From positions 29,499,525-29,563,524 of the forward strand of contig JANJXV010000010.1 of NCBI GenBank assembly GCA_024803745.1: DNA of 64,000 nt, given 5' to 3'. The position numbers were made by a program, and so were the translations under genes. The notes beneath the pieces were generated by a model. That model was given only the letters and a program-made list of their open reading frames with translations. It was not told the DNA's origin and ran no database searches. Positions 24,532-35,809 of the stretch are shown one piece after another; the stretch's first letter is position 1, and every line of letters begins with the position of its first letter. This stretch comes from Megascapheus bottae. Lineage: Eukaryota; Chordata; Mammalia; Rodentia; Geomyidae.

Positions 24532-26508
24532 TTTTTTATTATTTAGAGAATACTTTGTTAGTTTCTGTAATCAAACCCACGTAGATAAGACCTTACATAT
24601 TTAATACAGTGTGTTTACCCCTGTACAAATGAAAAAAAAGTTTAATGTTTCTAGACCAATAGGGCTATTAATTTCTGTACAATGCCAACACGGTAAACTG
24701 GGATACTTTTTTCCAAAGTTGACAGCACAGCTAAAGTTTCCAAAAATTCAAATTATATATATGAATATATATATTTATATTTATATAAAAAGATCAATAA
24801 TAGCAGTATGTTATGCATCGATAGCAGCAACAGCTTTTCCAGGTTCTGCAGTCATCTGGACAAAATTAGACATCCAGCACACTCCATTAATAAAAAGAAA
24901 AAGATAAACAAAACCGCAGAAAAATGCGAAGTTCTGTTACTGTTGTGGTACCTGGCACCATTTTTTTATTAGCTTCTCCATCATCATCTGGAAAGAAAAC
25001 ATTCTTGAGTAACATCATTAAAAACAGCTCTGATAAAGCAGTCACTACTAGGTATCATAAAGCAGGTACAAGGTATTTTATATTCACAGAGCGATGATAC
25101 AGTACTGTCCTATGCCTATAATACTAGAGGATACAATTAAAAAGGCATTATTGAGACTTGATTCTATTTTTCCAGCAGAAGGTCCAAAGGATGGTATGAC
25201 ACAGCTCTGTAAGGAAATGCACTTTCTTAGATAGGATTTCCTTCCAGTAGTGGCACAGTTCTAATAACTCACTCTATCAGCTATAAACCATTTGAAAATG
25301 AAGGAGCAAGAAGAAAAAAAAACCCAAACAACAAAACAAAACCATACCCACAACCACTGGATCCATACAAAGATGACTGAATGAAGGCAAGCAGGACTCA
25401 ACCTAATAATATTTTACCAAATCTGTTATGTTTGAATGGTGAGAGCTCCACACAGGAGATGTCAGACAATGCACATTTGGCTATGTTCAAGGATGCTGAC
25501 ATTAATATTTAATCATTTGCTCACTCATCCAGGAAGGGGAGATCAGTTACTACTGTACTTTGATTGTGTTCAATCCAATTACCATGTTATAAAAATAGCA
25601 AGCTGCCATAATAAAAAATAAGGCTCCTCTACCCAGCACCAGTTATCTTTAGTTCACTTCCAAGGAAGACACATCACAACCATATCCAAGGAATGCAAGG
25701 AAGGTAAAGAAACAGCATTCTGACGTATTAGCTGAGAACAACACATTGTTCGGGTTGAACTATTTATTCCTCTGTGGTGTTACTTTCCTCCTATTTTTGC
25801 TGTTACCCCTAATCAGAGATCTTTAGATCTAAGTTGTATGCACTTAAGGACTACGTGCATGTATCTATATATACATTCTGCCTGAAGATGCATGTCCATC
25901 AACTGAGCGAATGTTGTATAGGTGATAGCTTGCAAAGCTTCATTTTCACTGGTACAGCAGCTATGTGTCAATGTAATTGCTCCTATGTCCCATGTGCATC
26001 TCTCCAAGCTCTACACAAGATAATGTCACAGACCATTTTACCTCTGTGGCTGCTGGCATTATCAGACTTCATTCTCCCTATTCTCCCTCCCCACTCCTTC
26101 AATACCCTGCAGTAAACCACAGCCTTTATTATTTTGTTTCTTCAGTATTGATTGCCTGAGGCTTGATTGGTCCAGTTCTAACAGGCTTGGTAGCTACGGT
26201 AGGTGCAGGGGGTGGCTTTTCTTCTACTTTTTCCTGAAAGACACCAGAAGGGTCGGTCAGTGTTTCAGGAGTTTTACTTGAATCACTGTCCACTTTCTGG
26301 GATTTGCTTCCTATCTGTTTGCTCTGTTGTTGTTCAGAGAAAGAACCGTTGCATGGACTGAAGAACCTCTGCTCTCTGCTTTGCATGGGGAGCAAACTGT
26401 GTAGGAAATGGTTGTGTCATTCTCACAGTGGCAGGGGCTGATTGGAACTGCTTCTGATACACAATGCTGTTCATTTTGCGCATTTCTTTAAAAATACTGA
26501 CATGCTTC
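24532..26508 (-). pseudogene. PRRC2C: Processed pseudogene resembling PRRC2C (C-terminus plus 3'UTR)
   Basis: The minus-strand frames at 26567-26334 and 26395-26129 read together as a decayed C-terminus: QFQSAPATVRMTQPFPTQF, then AKQRAEVLQS, then QKVDSDSSK, EKVEEKPPPAP and GPIKPQAINTEETK before a stop. This matches what I remember of the end of PRRC2C, an RNA-granule-associated proline-rich protein. A family member could also fit. A frameshift separates the two frames near 26340-26390. Relative to the remembered protein, roughly 70 residues are missing between PTQF and AKQR, either a deletion or an alternative splice form. The 1.6 kb to the left, in the same sense, looks like a continuing 3'UTR without introns, perhaps ending near 24532 at an AATAAAAAA-like stretch. 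That extent is inference. Confidence 0.5.
24750..24791. repeat. AT-rich simple repeat
   Basis: An imperfect ATAT/TTTATA run, within the presumed 3'UTR of the retrocopy. Confidence 0.7.
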
Positions 26509-28241
26509 ATATGGAATAATAAAAGACCCCGTATAGCAAAATCAATTCTTAGCACAAAGAACAGCACAGGAGGAATTTCAATACCAAACAGCTTGGTACT
26601 TGCACAAGAACAGGCCTGAAGACCAATGGAATAGAACTGAGGACCCAGATATTAACCCACAGACCTATGGCCACCTAATCTTTGATATGGGAGCCAAAAA
26701 AATAGAATGGAAGAAAGACAGCCTCTTCCACAAGTGGTGCTGGCAAAAGTGGTTAAGCACCTGCAGAACACTAAAGTTGGACCCTTCTTTATCACCCTGC
26801 ACCGGGATTAACTCCAAATGAATCAAAGACCTGAAGGTAAAAGCAGATACACTGACAACTTTAGAAGAAGGAATAGGAGATACACTAGGTCTCCTTGGCA
26901 CAGGTTGAAAATTTCTTAATAAGGACCAAGAAACACAACAAATCAAAGAAAGTCTGGATAACAGGGACTACATTAAACTGCAGAGCTTTTGTATGGCAAA
27001 GGACATAGCTAGTAAATTAACTAGAAAGCCTACAGAGTAGGAAAAGAAGATCTTCACTAACCATACAATGGAAAAAGGCCTCATATCTAAAATATATCAA
27101 CAGCTCAAAAACTTGAATCACTCCAAAACTAATCTCCAAAGAAACAACCATCCCATTAAAAGATGGGCAAAAGACTTAATGAGAGTCTTCTCTGAAGAAG
27201 AAACAAAAATGGCCTATGGACACATAAGGAAATGCTCAACATCTCTGGTCATAAAAGAAATGCAAATCAAAACAACTCTAAGATTCCACCTCACTCCAGT
27301 TAGAATGGCCAGGATCAAGAAAACTAATAATAACAGATGGCAGAGGGGATGTGGCCAATAGGGATCACTACTACACTGTTGGTGGGAGTGCAAACTCGTT
27401 CAACCACTATGGAAAGCAGTATGGCAGTGCCTCAAAAGACTAAACATAGAGCTCCCCTATGACCCAGCAATTCCACTACTTGGCATTTATCAAATCATCC
27501 AGAAACAAGGACATACTAAATCCACCAGCACAACGATGTTCATTGCTGTACTATTTACCATAGCAAAGATTTGGAACCAACCCAGATGTCCCTCAGTTGA
27601 TGAGTGGATCAACAAGTTGTGGTATTTGTACACAATGGAATTCCATGCTGCTGTCAGAAAGAATGGCATTGCCCCATTTGTAAGGAAATGGAAAGACTTA
27701 GAAAAAAATCATACTAAGTGAAACAAGCCAGACTCAAAGGAGTATAGGGTCAGTGGTTTCCCTCATTTGTCATGATCAGTAGAAACTTTGGGCTCTCCTA
27801 GCAGAGATTTACAATAGAACAAAACCTAGATACATAAGGCCATATAGGATGATGGTAAATGAAAGGACCTCAAGGATATACAAACAAAAGCCATGTAATG
27901 GTGATTGTTGACCTTAATGTACTATGTTATCTCTAATCTCTTTTGCTGTCCCTTGGTTATCTGATATTGTTACAGTATTTACTTTGTTTTTTGTTTTAAT
28001 TACCTGATTCTCTGATATGTTGCGTATATTCGTATTTGGTTATTTGAAGTCAGATAAGGAAGGGGGGAAAACTAAGATGAGGGATGGGGGTAGGGGTTCG
28101 GGGAGGGAAATGGGGACCAAGACATGAGAATGGGTATTAATGTATGTGAATCAATGCACCTTATATCCGGTGAATATAATGTAACCCCTCTATTAATCAT
28201 AATAAAAATATATGAAAAACTATTAAAAAAGAAAAAAATTC
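26506..28241 (+). mobile_element. 5'-truncated L1 inserted next to or inside a retrocopy
   Basis: The element starts at TTCATATGGAATAATAAAAG in ORF2 and ends at the CATAATAAAAATATATGAAA 3' end with an A-rich tail. CTGACATGC occurs just before it (near 26497-26505) and again just after it (near 28243-28251), a plausible 9-bp target-site duplication. About 48 bp of ORF2 are missing after AATACCAAAC, between short direct matches. ORF2 remnants include the frames at 26600-26821, 27068-27361 and 27536-27721. Confidence 0.9.
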
Positions 28242-28245
28242 TGAC

Positions 28246-28490
28246 ATGCATGATTAGTTACAATAACTTCACTTTGCTTTCCCTCTGGAATATGAAGCTT
28301 AATCATTGGCTTCTGGATCACAGTACCTTGCTTGTAAATTTGTGGAGAAAGCTCCTTTTGTTGACAGATCTAATGATGTCTGCCATCTGTTTGCCCAGGA
28401 TGAAGCCCTGGTGCTCCTCTAATTGGACATCAATTATGCACCAGCAGCAAGCTTTTGACAGTATCCTTCAGCAACAGCCGCTGCTTCTTC
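28246..28490 (-). other. Unassigned sequence upstream of the L1, possibly more retrocopy
   Basis: Read on the minus strand there are protein-like stretches in two frames (KPMIKLHIPEGKQSEVIVTN in one, GFILGKQMADIIRSVNKRSF in another), interrupted by stops. This could be more of the processed pseudogene on the other side of the L1 or a separate retrocopy. I do not recognise the source protein. Confidence 0.35.
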
Positions 28491-28731
28491 TGTCCTCTTC
28501 CTCCTCCCCCTCCTGCTCCTCCTCCTCCCCCTCCCCCTTTCCCTCCCCCTCCCCCTCTTCCTCCTCCTCCTCCTCCTCCTTCTCCTCCTTCTCCTCCTCC
28601 TCCTGCTCCTCCTCCATCTTCTCCTTCCTCTTCTTCCTCCTCCTCCTTCTCCTGCTCTTCCTCCTCCTCCTCTTCCTTCTCCTCCTCCTCCTCTTCCTTC
28701 TCCTCCTCCTCCTCCTGTCTCTTTTTTTTCA
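28490..28731 (+). repeat. TCC/CT-rich polypyrimidine tract (GGA-rich on the other strand)
   Basis: About 240 bases, nearly all pyrimidine, built from CCTCCT, CCCCCT and TTCTCC units. The large open frames across it on both strands (for example poly-Glu/Gly on the minus strand, 28789-28430) come from the repeat. The strand transcribed as PRKG1 RNA would carry GGA/GAA repeats. Confidence 0.95.
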
Positions 28732-29836
28732 CTTTTACAGCTGTCTGTTCAACATTTGGTGGGAAGCCTGACTTCTCTCCTAAGAGCATGCATAAGAGTT
28801 TTCCTTTGCCCTTTACATTCAGTCAGATGTGAAACCTTCATATTTTACCACTCATTATTATAAATTTGTCTAATAAATTGTTCCATGATGCCAACTGGAT
28901 GTAAACAGCTAATCAGGTATTCTGTCAACCATCTTATATTCTCAGTGACTCTACCAAAACATGTTGTTATAGTGACACTATTTTAGTGTATAAAAGGATT
29001 GAAGTTACCCTGTACCAACATTCAATTTACTCTGTTCACTATGCCTGTCATGCTTGTATGCTTATTTGTCTCCATACCTCTTTCCACTAACATTACACAA
29101 TGTCACTCAAATGGCTCTTAATTTCCTTACAAATGTTGTTAATAACCACATACATATTGCTAGTCTTCCACCTTAAATTCATACAAGAATATCTTATTTT
29201 TGATTTAAATCTTTGCAATTATTTTCAGACATAGCACTTTCATATTTTTCTGGATTCCTGTGAAATTCTATTCTGCATTCTTATTATTTCTGCCTCACTT
29301 GATGTCCCTTTTTGTACCTGCCACATCTCCGGTAGAAGAAGTCAACCCCCAAATATACGCAGTGGCATCGGCCTTAGTTTTTGGCCAAATACAATGCCTT
29401 GTATGAGGTAGAGCTTCATTTCAATGTGAATTGAAGAATGTATGCATGCACAATTGTTGATTCTGATAATCGAAGAATAACAATTTCAGACATATTTATG
29501 GATGTTACTGCCATTTTGTAGCAGTGTTATTATCCAGGCTCTGTAATACAGTAAATAGAAACGCTTTCCACCCAAAGTCTCTGAGCTCATCATCTAAATC
29601 CATCACTCCAGGCTTATTCTGTCTATTCCTCATTTTTTGTGTACAATGATGTTCACCACATATTGGTAAGATAGCAGGTCCATTTACATAGCTGTTTTAT
29701 AGTTCCCTTTGAGTTAAACTTTTGACATTTTGATAAAAATTATTTACACACACTGTAATGAAGAAAAGTCATCTCAACTGGTTCTGGAAGGTATATATGT
29801 CAGTTTATCATTTTTTTGATAGTCAAAAAACTGATA
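28732..29836. other. Unique intron sequence
   Basis: About 1.1 kb with no recognisable exon or repeat. Confidence 0.5.
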
Positions 29837-30655
29837 GTTGACTACACTGTGGGTGGGAGTGCAAACTCGTTCAACCACTATGGAAAGCAGTATGGCAGTT
29901 CCTCAAAAGACTAAACATAGAACTCCCCTATGACCCAGCATTTCCACTATTTGGCATTTACCCAAACGTCCAGAAACAAGGACATACTAAATCCACTAGC
30001 ACAACGATGTTCATTGCAGCACTATTTACCATAGCAAAGATATGGAACCAACCCAGATGTCCTTCAGTTGATGAGTGGATCAACAAGATGTGGTATTTAT
30101 ACACAATGGAATTCTATACTGCTGTCAGAAAGAACAACATTGCCCCATTTGTAAGGAAATGGAAAGACTTAGAAAAATCATATTAAATGAAGTAAGACAG
30201 ACTCAAGGGAACATAGGCTCAATGGTTTCCCTCATTTGTCATGATCAGTAGAAACCTTGGGTTCTCCTAGCAGAGATTACAATAGAACAAAACCTAGATA
30301 CATAAGGCAATATAGAATGATGCTAAATGAAAGGACCACAAGGATATAGAAACAAAAGCCATGTAATGAGTGATTGTTTTCTGTAATGTATTACGTTATC
30401 TCTCATCTTTTTTGCTGTCCCTTTGTTATCTCATATTGTTACAGTATTTCACCTGTTTATTTGATATAATTTATATAAGTGTATATGGTTATTTGAAGTC
30501 AGATAGGGAAGGGAGGAAAACAAGATGAAGGGCGGGGTGGGGGAGGAATTGGGGACCAAGACATGAGAAAGGGTATCAATGTATGTGAATTAATCCATCT
30601 TCTATCTGGTGAATATAATGTAACCATTCTATTAAGTACAATAAAAATATATGAA
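29837..30655 (+). mobile_element. 5'-truncated L1 3' end
   Basis: The copy starts at the end of ORF2 (GGTGGGAGTGCAAACTCGTT) and runs to the CAATAAAAATATATGAAAAA tail. An AAAAA(C/T)TGATAG motif at about 29826-29836 and 30655-30666 is a likely, slightly diverged target-site duplication. It lies about 600 bp downstream of the PRKG1 exon in the direction of that gene's transcription. Confidence 0.92.
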
Positions 30656-30757
30656 AAAATTGATAGATGTATCCTATAAAGCCTTCAGGCTATGAAAATA
30701 ATGGAGTCAGAAGAAACAAGACAAGGATAAGAGTCATGAAATAATCTTATGGATTCA

Positions 30758-30758
<1 letters not shown>

Positions 30759-30796
<38 letters not shown>
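30759..30796. repeat. (AC)n microsatellite
   Basis: About 19 AC units. In the PRKG1 transcript this is a (GU)n run roughly 470 nt past the exon's donor site. Confidence 0.95.
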
Positions 30797-30798
<2 letters not shown>

Positions 30799-31260
30799 CT
30801 TTCTCCAAAACTGTTTCTCCCAAATTATTCAATTATAGGAGTCTCAGGTGGAGGACTAGCAAAAACAAATAAAATACACTCATAGTAACATCCATGATTC
30901 TAAAACATTATCTAAATACCCAATGTTACTTGAGCATCTCCTGAGTAATTAAATAATTTGCAAGTGTATTGTCATGTTTTCATGAATCCTGAAAAATAAG
31001 CCTATGGCATTGCATGATGCCCACGTTTCCAAGAAGCCTACTGGGCTGCCAAGCACAATAGTTATAAACCTCATTAAAAATCATAAGGCTGAAATGGCAT
31101 AGGCAAGCCACTTGCACGAACAATGCATAATGAGAATCAAATATAGAACTAATTTTAGAATGAAAAGACAGAAAACCAGTATTAATAGCTACCTAAAAGG
31201 TGTCTATTAATGTATGTTCATTGCTGATATGAGTATGTCATATGCATAACAAAGCAATGT

Positions 31261-31266
31261 ACTTAC
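31261..31266 (-). promoter_or_regulatory. 5' splice site of the PRKG1 exon
   Basis: On the minus strand the exon ends GACAGAGA and is followed by GTAAGT, a full-consensus donor. Confidence 0.92.
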
Positions 31267-31332
31267 TCTCTGTCAATCACAAGGCAGGTGACAGCTTCTG
31301 CAGCAATTACATTGGCTGTTCTCACATCTTCC
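31267..31332 (-). CDS. PRKG1: PRKG1 coding exon (second cGMP-binding domain)
   Basis: PRKG1 encodes cGMP-dependent protein kinase 1, a cytosolic serine/threonine kinase that relays nitric oxide/cGMP signals in smooth muscle, platelets and neurons. On the minus strand the exon reads, after one base finishing a Gly codon, [20 protein letters not shown] plus R, and ends with GA, the first two bases of the following Asp codon. These 21 residues are identical to my memory of the mammalian protein just after GEKALQG. The Arg-Thr pair (RTA) belongs to the phosphate-binding cassette of cyclic-nucleotide-binding domain B. The exon is 66 nt and both flanking introns are phase 2, so skipping would keep the frame but remove the cassette residues. 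A pyrimidine-rich acceptor ending CAG precedes it and a GTAAGT donor follows. No other PRKG1 exon was found in the window. Confidence 0.94.
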
Positions 31333-31355
31333 CTGTGTAAAAAAATATAGAGGCA
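31333..31355 (-). promoter_or_regulatory. 3' splice site and branch region of the PRKG1 exon
   Basis: On the minus strand, CTAATGCCTCTATATTTTTT then TACACAG precedes the exon. It has a T-rich tract, an AG with no competing AG close by, and a CTAAT-like branch candidate about 25 nt upstream. Confidence 0.85.
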
Positions 31356-32003
31356 TTAGGATAAAAATATATTTAGTGTCAAAGCCAAATGTCTATTGTG
31401 ATATATTCAGGAAATACTTTAAATAATACCAGTTTTAGTCATGTTACAGATTTCCCTGTATTAAGAGACTGTGGTATCCTTGTTAATCATGCAAATCCTG
31501 TGGTTCTCAGCTTGTTGCTATAATTTTCAAATGTAAGGTTTGAAATACACACGTGGAACTGCATTTTATATAACACTTCCTTTGCTTTTGGGGGAACTTA
31601 CCCTTTAATTGGATGATGGTACAGAGAATAATAGATGTGAATTGATGATACTTTTAGAGGATCTCCAGATATATCTCTGAAAATGGGGCAATGATCTCAT
31701 TTGTATATGAATTTGTCATTACGCCCTCGAGAATAATGAATCTCTTATACTGTGCCCTGCCTTTATAGACACTACTTTCATGTAGCTAACTGTCTGGCAA
31801 TTTATGGCATGCTGGGTTTTTTTTGTTTGTTTTTGCAGAGCATATGCTTCTTGAAAAGTATTTGAAAAGATCAATGGGAAGATGATCTCTTCAGAAGCAC
31901 TTTGGTTGCCACTGCAGTAGTTGACACCAATCTCTTAGATCTTGGTCAGTACCTCTGATTTACTCCTGTCATCAAATATAGGTTTGGCAAATTAATATTC
32001 AAC
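31356..32003. other. PRKG1 intron upstream of the exon
   Basis: AT-rich sequence with nothing else recognisable. Confidence 0.6.
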
Positions 32004-32685
32004 TATGTTAATTGCAGCACTATTTACCATAGTCAAGGTATAGAATCAACTCAGATGCTGCTCAAAGGACAAATGAACCAATAAATTGTGATAGAGAGAT
32101 AGATAGAGATAGATTGATAGATACAGCATTATAAATTATATAATGGATTTGTACTCATCCATTTTTACTCTTCCATCACAAAGAATGTTATTGTATTATT
32201 TGTAAAGAAATGGAAAGACCTGGGAAAATTATGTAAGTCAGACCAAGAGAGACAAAGGATGAATGTTTTCTTTTAAAAGCAGAAGCTACATTTAGCTTAT
32301 AAACTCACAATTAAATACAGTGGGTGGTATGCAAGTATATGTAGCATATTAACTAAAATATGACAGACTCAAAGAAGATATCAAACACTGTAATTCCTTA
32401 GAAATGAAAAAATCCAAGCTAAAGACCAGGAGGGGGTGATTAGGGCCAAAGGGAAAGAGATAGATATAAAAAAGTCCAAGAGAGGGAGAATTCAGTCAAG
32501 AATCCAATATATATCCTACAAAATTAAGAAGAGAGAAGGAGGGATGGGGACGGGAAGGATGAGTAAGAATGTTGAATGTGGTGATATTGATCAAGATATA
32601 ATGTATTCATGAACTGCTTTGTTAAATGGTAACTTGTTTGAACAATTACTTAAATACAAAAGTAATAAAAGAATAACATTGTGTT
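32004..32685 (+). mobile_element. Old L1 3' end
   Basis: GTTAATTGCAGCACTATTTA, a decayed ORF2 end, a short GATA/TAGA run near 32095-32125 and a 3'UTR of an older type (GTTAAATGGTAACTTGTTTG, ending AAAAGTAATAAAAG). Another copy of the same tail occurs at about 40150-40245. Confidence 0.78.
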
Positions 32686-33328
32686 AGTACCATTGTCATA
32701 ATATTAAGCTATATCTGAAAATGTACTTTTTTACACCAACAAACTTCCATATTAATATTATTAATCACAAATAGGTTTGAAATACATTACACAGACATAT
32801 ATAGACATAAGCTAGTATGTACAACAAACTTAAAACTTATAAAAACAACAGTTTTGAAAATGAAGATGTTCCTAGTGAATTTTTATATTTCCAAAGCATG
32901 CTAAATCCAGATATCTAGTTCTGAACAGTGTGAATTTCCATCAGTCTTTCATTGTTGCCCAGCTCTGGTCTTAGGTTGCAGTTGCTTTATTAAAAAAAAA
33001 GTATTTTCTATTTGATAAAACAGTTCTCTCTCACGATTTCTCCTTTCAGAAATATCCTGATGACATTCTTTAGGCATTTAGCATTTCAAACAGACTCTGA
33101 GATCATTTTTTTGCTTCTAACTCACATCGGAATTCTACTAGAGTTTTATTACATTTATACATTCATTTCAGAATGAGTAGCTTTTAATGATATTAATTTT
33201 TTCATGGAAAAACATATCATGACTCTTCACTTGTTCAGATCTTGTTTTATGTCTTTAAATAAGATTCCATATTTTAATAATTTGGGGCCTGATATTCAAT
33301 GAAAGTGTATTCTTAGGTGTTTCAAATC
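32686..33328. other. Unique intron sequence
   Basis: AT-rich, nothing recognised. Confidence 0.5.
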
Positions 33329-33342
33329 AGGTTTCTGTCTTT

Positions 33343-33451
33343 TTTTTCATGTATTTTTATTGTAATTAATAGAAGGGTTACATTATATTCACCAGATAGA
33401 AAGTGCATACATTGATACACTTTCTCATTTCTTGGTCCCTATTTCCCTCCC
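33343..33451 (-). mobile_element. Very short L1 3' end with target-site duplications
   Basis: About 110 bp of L1 3'UTR (TTTTTATTGTAATTAATAGA, AAGGGTTACATTATATTCAC) lies between CAGGTTTCTGTCTT (33329-33342) and CAGGTTTTTGTCTT (33452-33465), one mismatch apart. It is a real, extremely 5'-truncated insertion and not a remnant cut by later events. Confidence 0.88.
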
Positions 33452-33540
33452 CAGGTTTTTGTCTTCTGATTGACATTCCTTTCCATTTGTTTCTCCTTAG
33501 TTGTGCTACTAAAGAAAAAAAACACTCTATCATATACAGG

Positions 33541-33672
33541 TATATATATATATATATACACACACATATATATACAGGTATATATACATATATACACATA
33601 CATGTGTGTATACAAATATATACTTAAATACACATTCATATACACATATACATATATATATCCATATATATA
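33541..33672. repeat. Compound TA/CA simple repeat
   Basis: Alternating TATATA, CACACA and ATACAT runs. Tyr/Ile/His-rich frames here on both strands are artefacts. Confidence 0.85.
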
Positions 33673-33734
33673 TGCTTAATTTGCTCCCAGTACTAAGTTC
33701 TCATCAAACTGTAAAAGTTCTTTTTGGTTTTGTT

Positions 33735-33983
33735 TGTTTTATTTTGTTTTTGTGGGCCATGTGGCTTGGATTTGGACTTGGCCTTGGTGCTGTCCCTGAA
33801 CTCTTCAGCTCAAGGCTACTGCCCAACCCTTGAGTTAAGCCTCACTTTCCATTTTCTAGGGGTTAATTGGAGATAAGAGTCTCAGGTTCTTTTGTGCCCA
33901 GGCTGGCTTTGAACCTTGATCCTCAGATCTCAGCCTCCTGAGTAGCTAGGATTACAGGTATAAGCCACCACACAAGGTAAACT
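33735..33983 (-). mobile_element. B1/ID-type dimeric SINE, nearly full length
   Basis: Read on the minus strand it gives GTGGCTTATACCTGTAATCC and TAGCTACTCAGGAGGCTGAG (7SL/B1-like left half), then GAGACTCTTATCTCCAATTA, then a right half with GTAGCCTTGAGCTGAAGAGT and TCAGGGACAGCACC. It is one of the best-preserved members of this older family here. Confidence 0.88.
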
Positions 33984-35554
33984 CTAAGTTTTATTGTAGT
34001 CTCACCAGCATCCTACTGACTCCTTTGCATCCTCTACCTTTTGGTCAAACTGACTTTGTTTCAACAACAAACATATCCTATTTATCATAGCATAACTTCT
34101 GTATAACATATGTCCCTTTTGTTTATCCTAAACTCCCCAGGTAAAATTCCTTGTAATCAACGATTCCATCTTGAATTGATAGGTCAGTTTCCCTTTTATA
34201 ATCTGTTATTACCCTACACATATATATAACCTCTCAAAATTTAAAATTTATAAATCTAATCATATTCAATTTTGATCAGTGTCTACCTTGCTTCCATTAC
34301 GCCATGCATTCATATAACAGAAGGCAGTTACTATAGATCATGTTTATACATAAGGATAATCACACATTGCCTTGGAATCTGAACACACATCTGTCTGTCT
34401 TCAAACATGTCCTCTAATACTACATACAATCCTCTGTATCCCTGTATACCAGTAGAAAAATTTGCATTCTTCCATCAGAGATGAATTTCATAACAATTAT
34501 GACTTTATTAAAATTCAAAAGAATATTTATATTCATAATATCTATCGTGAAAATTATATTAAATTGTTAATTAAATCAGAATAAACATATATGGGTTTCT
34601 CCAAAGGAAAATGAATCTGATAAGCCATTTTGATTCTGAAATTATTAGAATTCCTATACATACCTCTATCTAGCTGCCATGATAGTTTACAATAATGCTT
34701 ACATAACAAAAGCATTCATGCAATGCTAAGCTCACTGAGAGCTAAATCATGCTACTGCTCTAATGCCACTGAAACTCCACTATTTAGGTTTTTAATGTCT
34801 TTATGGCTCTTTATGCAAGTATGCAGAAAGATGATCTCTGTATGCTCTGAGATTATCCTTTTATGAGATGTAAGATGCTATCTGTTAATAATGAAATATA
34901 TGAATTTATCATTTGAAAAAGATCCTAGAAACTACTAGTGAACCCTATACCATCCAAATCTGTAATTGTGTATATTTATTTTTCTTGTGAGTTTCTGAGC
35001 ACCATGTCAGAGCTAAATACCATTTGGATTTAGATATAAACTATTATATATTCACACAATACAGGACTCTTATAAAAATTCATGATGCTACTAAACATTT
35101 CTATTGTTTTCATAGCTATTATGATCATAGTTTCACACAGAACATATTCCAGATTAGGAGGGGTTTCATGTAATCTTGGTTAAACGCAGAAAAAGAAAAC
35201 ACAGGAAAAGACAGCATTCTTTTTAAAACTTGAGATTTTCTTTAAAATTACTTTTTAGCTAGTTGTGGTATTTAAAAATTTTAGTAGGGAACTAGATTCA
35301 TAATAATTTTTATCATAACAGGATATGGATATGATAACAACAACACTTAATTTTAAACTTTCACACAACTCACAATGTCTCTTGGTACTCAAGACATTAG
35401 GCTTGCTTCTTTCAAATAAATAATAAATATAATTAGCATGCATATTGCCTTTAAAAGTAAAGTCTTTAGTTTATATAATCTTTTCCTATGTATTAGTTGG
35501 TTTTGGCATTGTGAAATATATTACGCAAAACTACATACTCTGTCAGATTATCAA
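33984..35554. other. Unique intron sequence
   Basis: About 1.6 kb, AT-rich, nothing recognised. The frame at 35255-35443 has no motif. Confidence 0.5.
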
Positions 35555-35560
35555 ATATTT

Positions 35561-35809
35561 TCACAAGCATGTTATTGATAAATGGTTAATTACAGGCAAA
35601 GCAAGGCAGTTTAGTAATGTTTTTTCTGAAGCATTTTTTGGAGGGGTTAGAAATTCCTTCAAGAAAATCATTGAGAATACAATCTCCCCACAAATATTCA
35701 AATATAGACTTCTATGCACCAACTCTGATATTCTTTCAACTTCATCACTGGAATCTTCATCATCGCTGTATCCCAAAGTAGAATCACTGTCAGATTCTGA
35801 ATAATCCAT
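35561..35809 (-). other. Unrecognised 82-codon ORF with an acidic Ser/Asp/Glu N-terminus
   Basis: The frame opens MDYSESDSDSTLGYSDDEDS and continues SDEVERISELVHRS, a strongly acidic, serine-rich, CK2-site-like stretch of about 28 residues, then a hydrophobic part (SLYLNICGEIVFSMIFLKEF). I do not recognise it. It is on the PRKG1 strand, 4.2 kb upstream of the PRKG1 exon in transcript order. It may be a decayed retrocopy, an alternative exon or chance. The codon-like bias is limited to the first third and there is no clear GT donor at its end. Confidence 0.35.

Noticed and set aside
28430..28832. Large frames over the TCC/GGA tract on both strands (poly-Glu/Gly, poly-Pro, poly-Ser/Leu)
   Set aside because: They arise from the simple repeat. 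A start codon outside the tract and conserved flanking codons are missing, and every frame is open only because the repeat lacks stops.
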